From assembly GCA_030589965.1 (NCBI GenBank), contig JAUUZM010000111.1, positions 1-8,764 of the forward strand: a DNA stretch of 8,764 nucleotides. The letters are read 5' to 3'. The notes beneath the pieces are model-generated. The model saw only the letters and a list, made by a program, of their open reading frames with translations, searched no databases and was not told the origin of the DNA. The translations under genes were made by a program, and so were the position numbers. How positions within the stretch are numbered: position 1 is the stretch's first letter; each line of letters opens with the position of its first letter. Below, piece after piece: positions 1 through 6,472 of the stretch. The DNA comes from Bacteroides sp. (GTDB taxonomy: Bacteria > Bacteroidota > Bacteroidia > Bacteroidales > SM23-62).

Positions 1-239
1 AATCTGGCGGAAATGTTTCACTGTTTGCGTTTGACGCCGGACAGGAATTAAGTGAACATACGGCTCCCTTTGATGCCCTGATCCAGGTTATAGACGGGAA
101 TGCTAAAATATTTATAGCCGGATTGGAGTACGCCCTTGAAAATGGGGAATCCATAATAATGCCTGCAAATATTCCTCATGCGGTGAAAGCAGAGGAGAGG
201 TTTAAGATGTTGTTGACGATGATCCGGAAACCAGAATAA
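1..239 (+). CDS. Small cupin-domain protein, 3' part (5' end outside the window)
   Basis: The reading frame is open from the window edge (first whole codon at base 3) to a TAA at 237-239, giving the last 78 residues. The visible part is a single conserved beta-barrel cupin (cupin_2 type). Motif 1 reads GQELSEHTAPFDALIQVIDG, followed by a strand and motif 2, GESIIMPANIPHAVKA, then a closing strand ending near MLLTMIRKPE. Small stand-alone cupins of about 105-110 residues with this pattern are common in Bacteroidota and Firmicutes, so roughly 30 residues are probably missing. Motif 1 keeps only one histidine and lacks the usual HxH pair and glutamate, so the metal site is atypical. The substrate is unknown; these proteins are usually annotated only by fold. 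The gene converges on ung. Family assignment is firm, function is not. Confidence 0.85.
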   Translation, partial: SGGNVSLFAFDAGQELSEHTAPFDALIQVIDGNAKIFIAGLEYALENGESIIMPANIPHAVKAEERFKMLLTMIRKPE

Positions 240-303
240 CCCGGGTAGCTTTAGCCAGGATCTCATTTTCACGTAAGACCTGAATATTAAAGTTATCTGA
301 ATG

Positions 304-978
304 TCAACTAAGATCCCAGGTTAGTGGTTCAATCCCCTTGCTTTGGAGAATCTCATTTGTTTTTGAGAAATGCTTGCATCCAAAGAAGCCTGAATGTGCA
401 GAGAAGGGTGATGGGTGGGCTGCTTTAAGGATATGGTGTTTGTCCGGATCAATAAGGTTCTCTTTGGCCTGGGCATATCTTCCCCAGAGAATGAATACAA
501 GACCCTCTCTGGTTTCAGAAAGCTTCTGGATAACCGCATCCGTAAAATTTTCCCATCCTTTGTTCTGGTGAGACCCGGCCTGCCTGGCCCTTACAGTCAG
601 AGTGGCATTTAGCAGTAATACACCCTGGTCTGCCCAGGGTTCAAGATTACCATGGGATGGGATGGGTACTCCCAGATCATTATGTAACTCCTTGAAGATG
701 TTTACAAGAGATGGAGGAGAGGTGATTCCCGGAGGAACTGAAAAGCAAAGTCCATGGGCCTGTCCCTTTCCATGGTAAGGGTCCTGACCAAGAATAACAA
801 CTTTGACCTTGTCATACGGAGTCCTGTCTAAAGCAGAAAATATCTTTTTCCCCGGGGGATATACCACATGAGTGTTCATTTCCTCAACTAAAAAATTTTT
901 CAAAGCAGAAAAGTACGGCTGATTGAACTCCTCGATTAAGAGTTCCTTCCAGCTATCATGAATCCTGGGATTGATCAT
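304..978 (-). CDS. ung: Uracil-DNA glycosylase, family 1
   Basis: This enzyme removes uracil from DNA by cleaving the N-glycosidic bond, starting base-excision repair in the cytoplasm. From the ATG at 976-978 it has 224 residues, the usual family length. Motifs in order: GQDPYH at 64-69, with catalytic Asp66 and Tyr68 blocking thymine; Phe79, which stacks on uracil; LLLN ending at Asn124, which reads the uracil edge; and HPSP at 188-191 with catalytic His188. An in-frame TTG two codons upstream (982-984) would give 226 residues. ATG is preferred because MINPRIHDSW aligns with typical N-termini, and neither start has a clear Shine-Dalgarno site. The DNA-intercalation loop reads HPSPFSAHSGFFGC: the leucine that pushes into the helix in E. 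coli (Leu191) is Phe192, and E. coli Arg195 is Ser196. The gene lies 50 nt downstream of the receptor gene on the same strand with no obvious terminator between, so co-transcription is possible. Confidence 0.98.
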   Translation of the reverse strand: MINPRIHDSWKELLIEEFNQPYFSALKNFLVEEMNTHVVYPPGKKIFSALDRTPYDKVKVVILGQDPYHGKGQAHGLCFSVPPGITSPPSLVNIFKELHNDLGVPIPSHGNLEPWADQGVLLLNATLTVRARQAGSHQNKGWENFTDAVIQKLSETREGLVFILWGRYAQAKENLIDPDKHHILKAAHPSPFSAHSGFFGCKHFSKTNEILQSKGIEPLTWDLS

Positions 979-1028
979 TGTCAATTATTTGATAAGAACT
1001 AAAATTAAGAAAAAGCAGGGAATACAAC

Positions 1029-3446
1029 TTAGATAGTTGCACGCAAAGTGAGAATAAGGTTCCTTCCAGGTGCAGCAATTCCGGAAGCGAATGATTTATA
1101 AAACCGGTCAAAAAGATTCTCAATGGCTAGCTGAACAGTAAATCGTTCATTTATCTGGTAATGAGACCGAAGATTAATGGTATACCAGGAGGGGTAACCA
1201 GTACCTGCAATAGCTTCATCTTCATTATCTTCCCCCAAGGGACTCATATCGGACCAATATTTTCTACCACTGTAATGCAGGAAGATCTCATTGGTAAATC
1301 CGGAAGAGGGTTTCCCAAAATTAAGGTTCTTAAGCTGATGGCTTACGGAGATACGTCCAAAAACGGGAGGGATATGTCCAAGTGGTACATCATTGGTAAT
1401 ATCATTTCCTTTTAGGTAATTAAAGGTCCCCATAAAATGAAAATTACCTGACAGGTCCGAGTTTACATTGACGGACAAGCCCTGAATGGTTGCAAGGCTG
1501 GAGTTGGAATTGGTAATGATCTTGTAATAATCACCGTCATAAAGAAGTGTATCAGATCCGTTTATGGTGTGATCAGTCCGGACAATAGCATTTGTCAGAT
1601 AGGTAAAGTATACTGATCCGCTGAATTTTGCTATTCCCGGAATGGTTTTGCTGATTCCTATCTCAGCATTGTATGTGTATTCAGGTCGAAGGTTTTGGTT
1701 GGGAACTGTTACATAATCTCCTTTAGCCCTGACCTTCCCATAATCATCTACATTGGGATTCCGGAAACCTGTTGCAAGAATGAAATCATACTGCCAGGTA
1801 GGTGCTGGAGTATAAACAAGACTTACCGAACCAGTAATGGCTCCTTTATTAATCCGGATTTCATCATAGGGCAGATTGGTGTCGGTGAACTTACTTTTCA
1901 GAAAACCATAGTGAAGCCGTAGTCCCCCATTAAAAACCAACTTATCGGAAAGAATCTTTTTATAGTTTCCATATAGGGAAACAGAATTCGTATGGCTCCC
2001 ACCTTCAGGATATCTTGTTAGTGCCGGCTGAAGGTTACCGGTTCGAATATTCTCGTATCGTGCAGTTGAATGAACATCATTATGTGTGATTTCCAATCCA
2101 TAGTAGAGTCGCTGCCTGTCCTTTAGTAATTTTGTGAAATCAAAATTTCCGCTATACACGTATACATCCTCCTCCTGGAATAATTTATCCTCCACCCTGA
2201 ACTTCCGGGTAATCCGGTCCTCTGTTAACCTTTGAAAGGCAATTGTTGCAGTTCCGGTTGTATATAAAGGATTGTAGTTTTTAAATGCTCCCTGTACAGA
2301 TGTAAGGAATCGTGTTTGTGGACCGTAATACCACTCTGCATATTTCAGGTTATTGTCATCGTAGTCATTGAGCTGGTCGAATCGATCAATATCAGAGGAA
2401 TTTGAAAGTTGAAAGTTGAGTGATAAATCCAGCCAGGAATTTGGAGAATACCTGGTTTTACTAACAATATCATACTGCCGGTAACCGGAGTTTTTCTGAA
2501 CAGAGGGGTCGGGATTTGAAATCATTGAGTCTCTTCCTCCTACAGGTCTGACATAATGATGCAGAAGTCCCCAGTCCTCTATTGAAGAAGGCCTGTTTCC
2601 CCCACTTTTTGTATCTCCGAAATCTTTAAATGTTACGCTGGTCATATTGGCGATTTTCTTCCCACCAATACTGAAGTCTGCATGAAGGATCTTACCATCA
2701 TTTGCAGTGGAAAACTGAGTGTACAGGCCAAGTTGTTTATGATTGAATTCCGGGTTTCTGGTATAATAGTGGACAACTCCTCCCAGGGCATCGCTACCAT
2801 ATATTATGCTCGAGGGTCCGAAAAGGACCTCTACCCTTTCGAGAATGTTATTGTCAATGGTAATTGAGTTCTGAAGATGGCCACTTCGATAGATTGCATT
2901 ATTCATTCTGACTCCATCCACAACAAGTAGAATTTTATTGGCTTCAAATCCTCTTAAAATTGGACTGCCTCCACCACCCTGGCTTTTCTGTACCATAACA
3001 TTACCTGTACTCTGTAGAATATCTGCTCCGGTTTGGAATCCGCTTGTGTTTAATTGCTCAGGTTCCAATACGTTTATCATGTAAGGAATTTCTCTGCTGG
3101 TTTCCCTTACCTTATTTGCTGAAATCACGAATTCCTCGATCAGAATATTCCTTTTTCTCAAGTATACTTTGCTATTACCATAAACCAGCTCATGTTTCCG
3201 GAATCCAACAAGTACATAGGTGGGGTGCTGGAAATATATACTATCGTTATTTGCAAAGGACTGGATATCAGCCTTTCCGAAATCATCAGTAAGGATTGAT
3301 ACTGATTTATCCTGGTTGAACAGAGCTACCCGTTCAACAGGTTCTCCATTAGATTCGTCGAAAACAATAACATACTGAGCTTCAATTGACTGAATGCCCA
3401 GCAAAACGATAATAAGGATCGTGATAAAATGATTGGTTGGGACCAT
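1029..3446 (-). CDS. TonB-dependent outer-membrane receptor with CarboxypepD_reg-like N-terminus
   Basis: This is an outer-membrane active transporter powered by TonB-ExbBD. From the ATG at 3444-3446 it has 805 residues. A signal peptide spans 1-23, with a hydrophobic core and cleavage expected after IEA. A carboxypeptidase-regulatory-like beta domain covers about 24-97, a TonB-box-like stretch (IEEFVISA) lies at 103-110, the plug at about 119-235 (LRGFEANKILLVVDGVRMNN and GPSSIIYGSDALGGVV), and a 22-strand-type barrel runs to the C-terminus. A TTG at 3480-3482 would add 12 residues before the signal peptide and is less likely. The barrel has FRNPN at 561-565 and NQNLRPE at 583-589, resembling the FRAP and NPNL boxes of heme/hemoglobin receptors. 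No histidine lies between them, whereas the heme receptors carry one there. Heme, cobalamin, metal or another small ligand all remain possible. No SusD partner is adjacent, which argues against a glycan (SusC-type) role. Confidence 0.93.
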   Translation of the reverse strand: MVPTNHFITILIIVLLGIQSIEAQYVIVFDESNGEPVERVALFNQDKSVSILTDDFGKADIQSFANNDSIYFQHPTYVLVGFRKHELVYGNSKVYLRKRNILIEEFVISANKVRETSREIPYMINVLEPEQLNTSGFQTGADILQSTGNVMVQKSQGGGGSPILRGFEANKILLVVDGVRMNNAIYRSGHLQNSITIDNNILERVEVLFGPSSIIYGSDALGGVVHYYTRNPEFNHKQLGLYTQFSTANDGKILHADFSIGGKKIANMTSVTFKDFGDTKSGGNRPSSIEDWGLLHHYVRPVGGRDSMISNPDPSVQKNSGYRQYDIVSKTRYSPNSWLDLSLNFQLSNSSDIDRFDQLNDYDDNNLKYAEWYYGPQTRFLTSVQGAFKNYNPLYTTGTATIAFQRLTEDRITRKFRVEDKLFQEEDVYVYSGNFDFTKLLKDRQRLYYGLEITHNDVHSTARYENIRTGNLQPALTRYPEGGSHTNSVSLYGNYKKILSDKLVFNGGLRLHYGFLKSKFTDTNLPYDEIRINKGAITGSVSLVYTPAPTWQYDFILATGFRNPNVDDYGKVRAKGDYVTVPNQNLRPEYTYNAEIGISKTIPGIAKFSGSVYFTYLTNAIVRTDHTINGSDTLLYDGDYYKIITNSNSSLATIQGLSVNVNSDLSGNFHFMGTFNYLKGNDITNDVPLGHIPPVFGRISVSHQLKNLNFGKPSSGFTNEIFLHYSGRKYWSDMSPLGEDNEDEAIAGTGYPSWYTINLRSHYQINERFTVQLAIENLFDRFYKSFASGIAAPGRNLILTLRATI

Positions 3447-3485
3447 CTGGCTAAAAAAATGGACAAACCTTATTACTATCAAAAA

Positions 3486-3582
3486 CTATTCCAAACCTTC
3501 ATCTAATTTGCCTGAACTGGATTTTAAATAAGTTTCATCCAATATTTGTCATCCTTCGGATTGTCAATCCGGTTTGGAATAG
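3486..3582. repeat. Perfect 12-bp inverted repeat with 73-bp spacer
   Basis: CTATTCCAAACC at 3486-3497 is the exact reverse complement of GGTTTGGAATAG at 3571-3582. Matching stops on both sides. A perfect 12-bp pair inside a 230-bp region is not expected by chance (roughly one in a thousand by simple counting). It could be two oppositely oriented binding sites for one regulator, or the ends of a small decayed element. No target-site duplication was found. Confidence 0.6.
3557..3571. promoter_or_regulatory. 15-bp palindrome, possible operator
   Basis: CGGATTGTCAATCCG is a perfect 7-bp dyad around one central base. It shares its last base with the right arm of the 12-bp inverted repeat. It lies 105 bp upstream of the DUF3352 start and 110 bp upstream of the receptor start, where a regulator could affect either gene. 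A role as an operator is inferred from symmetry and position only. Confidence 0.35.
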
Positions 3583-3676
3583 GAAGATATAAACAGTGGA
3601 GTATTGAAAACCAACGTGAGCAAGGGCTCAGCTGCAAGTATATTTTTTATATTATTGGGCGAGATTCAGTAATTGA

Positions 3677-6451
3677 ATGAAAATGATAAGAAAGGTATTA
3701 TTCTGGACAGTGGCAGTTATCCTGTTGGGAGTCCTGGCCTATGCATTCCTTGAATTGCGCCGGGGTAATATCCAGAAAGTCGATGTAATTCAGGCAGTTC
3801 CCACCGATGCGGCGATATTTATTACTACTCATGATTTTACAGGATTCGTCCGCGATGAGATGTCCAGAAACAAAATTTGGCAGGAATTGGGAGCCCTGAA
3901 GGTGATCGGGAAATTCCAGCAGACCATTGAATTTCTGGATTCTTTGCTATTGGAGGAGAAGGAAATTGCTGAATTGTATAAGGAATCGGAAATATCTTTT
4001 TCTTTTCATAAGTCCGGACGAGACAATTTTGAGTTCATAATGTATTACCCCTTAGAAAACGCCGGAAATGATAAACAAGTCCTTCAGTTTATACAGGAGC
4101 AGCTTCCGGATGGGGCAAGTTTATCAAATCGCCGATATAATGAAATTAGGGTTTATGACGCGGTATTTCCAGGTCAGCATGAAAATTTTTCATTTACCTT
4201 TTCTCATGGATTATTTCTACTAAGCCGTTCATCAATTTTACTTGAGGAGGCAATAAGGCAGATAGAACAGAATCAGGGAGTGGCTGACGAGCCTGGTTTC
4301 AGTGAGGTGGCCAGGACAGCTGGCAGAAATGTAGAAGGGAATGTATATCTGGATTACAAGACAATACCAGGAGTTGCTTCGCAACTTTTTAATAGCAGAT
4401 ACACTGAATGGGTGTCAAAATTCGTCCATTTCGCCGAGTGGTCTGAAATGGATGTTAATATCCGGCCGGATGCCGTTCTTTTAAATGGGTTCACATATTC
4501 AAGTCCGGACTCAGAGGATTTACTAAGTATTTTTCTCAAACACCAGCCCCAGAGACTGGATATTGAACTTGTTGTTCCGGAAAATATGGCCGCTTTTATT
4601 GCCATTGGACTGGATGATTTTGTTGGATTCAAAGAAGATTACATTGAGCACCTGGAGATACATGGGAATGGCAGGGCTTACCTAAGGGATTTACGGGGAC
4701 TTAATAAAAAATACAAAATAGATGTAGATAAGATATTCCTTCCTGTTATGGACAGGCAAGTTGCTCTTGTTCTCACCGATGTAAGAAATTTTGGTTGGGA
4801 TGAAAATGCCTATGTTATCTGCAATACGAAAAGCCAGAGCCTGGCCAGGGAAAAACTGCTGGAATTTCTTGGTATTATCGCTGAGACAAATGGCATCTCT
4901 CTCTCCTCACTTATACACGAACAGCCTATAAATAACGATGTTAAATATACCTTCTACCAGATTCCTGTTCCTAATCTCCCAGGCAAATTGTTTGGGAAGA
5001 TGTTCTCTGGAGTCAATAGTCAATATTGTGTTTTCTATGATAATTACCTGATTTTCGGAAATTCTGTGCCGGCGCTTTCCAAGTATATACATGCCAATCA
5101 GCTTGGCAACAACCTGAGCTCTGATCTGGATTTCCACAAATTTTCCGAATATTTAGCTACACGTTCCAACCTGTATTGCTATCTGAATATTCCTGCCTCA
5201 GAAAAGCTTATGGAAAGGTACCTGAGGAAAGATCTGGTAGAAAAATTCAAAAAGGAAGAAGCACATTTTTCAAAATTCCAGGCTTTTGCTTACCAGATTA
5301 CCTCAGAAAATGACCTTGCATATAACAACATCATTTTGAAATATACCCCGGATATGAGGAATGAGGCCGAAACTGTCTGGGAGAGCAGGCTTGATGAACA
5401 GGTTGTCTCAAAGCCCAGACTGGTGACCAATCACTATACAGGCGAAAATGAGATTTTTGTCCAGGATGCCGGGAATACAATATACCTGCTTAATAATTCA
5501 GGCAGGATACTCTGGAAACAGAAAATTGGAGGTAGAATTCTTGGGGATGTTCATCAGGTCGATTTCTATAAAAATGGGAAGTTGCAACTCATGTTTAACA
5601 CAAGAGAACAGCTTCATTTGCTTGACCGGAATGGGAATTATGTGGAGCGGTTTCCCGTTAATCTTCGTACCCCTGCAACCAATGGAATGGCCCTGTTTGA
5701 TTATGAAAAAAGTCTGGATTACAGGATCGCTTTGGCTGGAGAAGACAGGGGGATTTACCTTTACGATAAGTCAGGCAGCCTGATTAAAGGATGGAATGTA
5801 TTGAAGTCGGAGGGAAAGGTTAAAATGAGCCTGAAGCATTTCCGTGTGGGGAGCAAGGATTACATTGTATTTGCAGATCATTTTACTACATATATCCTTA
5901 ATCGGAGAGGTGAATCAAGGGTCAGTGTTAATAAACACTTCCCTGTGGCTCCCAACGCCAATATAATACTTGAAAGCAATACCACAGGCATAAAGCCACG
6001 CCTGGCAATGACTGATTCACTGGGAGGAGTTCGATTTATTTATTTCGACGGCAGTGTTGAATCGGTTGATATGGGGACCTATTCCGGGAAACATTATTTT
6101 GAATACAGTGACATTGATGGCAGTGGACGCAGGGAATATATTTTCATTGATGGGAAGGAACTCAAGGTTTTCAACCATAACGGAGCAAAAAAATTCTCTC
6201 AATCCTTTAAATCACCGATCAGCCGCCCACCTGTCATTTACCAGTTTTCATATGGTAATAAAAAGATCGGATTGGTCTCGGAAAAACGAAATGAATTATT
6301 CCTGGTCAATAATGACGGGAGTTTATATAAGGGCTTCCCTTTAATGGGTTCTACTCCCTTCAGTATAGGTGTAATAAACAAGACTGTTTCCAAGTTTAAC
6401 CTGATTGTTGGCAGTGATGAAAACTTTTTATATAACTATTCCGTACAATAA
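3677..6451 (+). CDS. Membrane-anchored DUF3352-type protein with C-terminal beta-propeller
   Basis: This 924-residue protein has unknown function. Residues 5-25 form one hydrophobic segment after KMIRK, with no signal-peptidase site evident, so it is probably an inner-membrane anchor with the rest in the periplasm. Residues about 30-570 match the pattern of DUF3352 proteins of Bacteroidota, beginning with the characteristic VDVIQAVPTDAAIFI strand and holding two related halves of mixed alpha/beta structure. Residues about 575-924 are a PQQ/VCBS-like beta-propeller: blades repeat an 'N.sG.i.W' or 'NrnG' turn, for example LLNNSGRILWKQ, LLDRNGNYVERFP, LYDKSGSLIKGW and LVNNDGSLYKGFP. A DIDGSGRRE loop at 812-820 looks like a calcium-binding turn of FG-GAP/VCBS blades. 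The start ATG has a second ATG two codons on; neither has a Shine-Dalgarno site. It is the first of three closely spaced envelope genes. The DUF3352 assignment rests on recognised pattern, not a search. Confidence 0.85.
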   Translation: MKMIRKVLFWTVAVILLGVLAYAFLELRRGNIQKVDVIQAVPTDAAIFITTHDFTGFVRDEMSRNKIWQELGALKVIGKFQQTIEFLDSLLLEEKEIAELYKESEISFSFHKSGRDNFEFIMYYPLENAGNDKQVLQFIQEQLPDGASLSNRRYNEIRVYDAVFPGQHENFSFTFSHGLFLLSRSSILLEEAIRQIEQNQGVADEPGFSEVARTAGRNVEGNVYLDYKTIPGVASQLFNSRYTEWVSKFVHFAEWSEMDVNIRPDAVLLNGFTYSSPDSEDLLSIFLKHQPQRLDIELVVPENMAAFIAIGLDDFVGFKEDYIEHLEIHGNGRAYLRDLRGLNKKYKIDVDKIFLPVMDRQVALVLTDVRNFGWDENAYVICNTKSQSLAREKLLEFLGIIAETNGISLSSLIHEQPINNDVKYTFYQIPVPNLPGKLFGKMFSGVNSQYCVFYDNYLIFGNSVPALSKYIHANQLGNNLSSDLDFHKFSEYLATRSNLYCYLNIPASEKLMERYLRKDLVEKFKKEEAHFSKFQAFAYQITSENDLAYNNIILKYTPDMRNEAETVWESRLDEQVVSKPRLVTNHYTGENEIFVQDAGNTIYLLNNSGRILWKQKIGGRILGDVHQVDFYKNGKLQLMFNTREQLHLLDRNGNYVERFPVNLRTPATNGMALFDYEKSLDYRIALAGEDRGIYLYDKSGSLIKGWNVLKSEGKVKMSLKHFRVGSKDYIVFADHFTTYILNRRGESRVSVNKHFPVAPNANIILESNTTGIKPRLAMTDSLGGVRFIYFDGSVESVDMGTYSGKHYFEYSDIDGSGRREYIFIDGKELKVFNHNGAKKFSQSFKSPISRPPVIYQFSYGNKKIGLVSEKRNELFLVNNDGSLYKGFPLMGSTPFSIGVINKTVSKFNLIVGSDENFLYNYSVQ

Positions 6452-6472
6452 AGATCTTTAAAGCCAAAGAAT

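Larger units (their letters stand above)
3447..3676. promoter_or_regulatory. Divergent intergenic region between receptor and DUF3352 genes
   Basis: These 230 bp separate two divergently transcribed genes, so both promoters should lie here. It is AT-rich near both starts. The best match to the Bacteroidota -7 element (TAnnTTTG) on the + strand is TATTATTG at 3650-3657, with one mismatch and about 19 nt before the ATG, but no TTG sits at the right distance upstream. On the - strand the best is TAGTTTTT (3481-3488 read in reverse), again with one mismatch and no good -33 partner. The region contains a 12-bp inverted repeat and a 15-bp palindrome, listed separately. A short stem (TGAGC/GCTCA, 3617-3630) also lies in the + strand leader. 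No open frame with coding character was seen in it. Confidence 0.5.

Noticed and set aside
48..272. Open frame on the - strand, 74 codons, opposite the cupin gene
   Set aside because: The + strand frame gives a clear cupin pattern; the antisense product has no recognisable domain and lacks the composition of a real protein.
240..303. Possible bidirectional terminator between the convergent cupin and ung genes
   Set aside because: I looked for a GC-rich stem followed by a T-run on either strand and found none with more than four pairs.
3486..3582. Small insertion element or MITE bounded by the 12-bp inverted repeat
   Set aside because: No target-site duplication flanks the arms and the 97-bp unit is not seen elsewhere in the window; paired regulatory sites are at least as likely.
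3604..3646. Bacteroidota-type promoter with TTG at 3604-3606 and TATATTTT at 3639-3646
   Set aside because: The spacing of 32 bp between the elements is far longer than the usual 19-23 bp.
3617..3648. Stem TGAGC-AAGG-GCTCA followed by a T-rich tract, as an attenuator or terminator
   Set aside because: The stem is only 5 bp and the T-run starts more than ten bases after it, so it does not fit an intrinsic terminator.
5448..5783. Open frame of 111 codons on the + strand inside the propeller region
   Set aside because: It lies in another frame of a gene with clear blade repeats, and its product has no coherent domain pattern.
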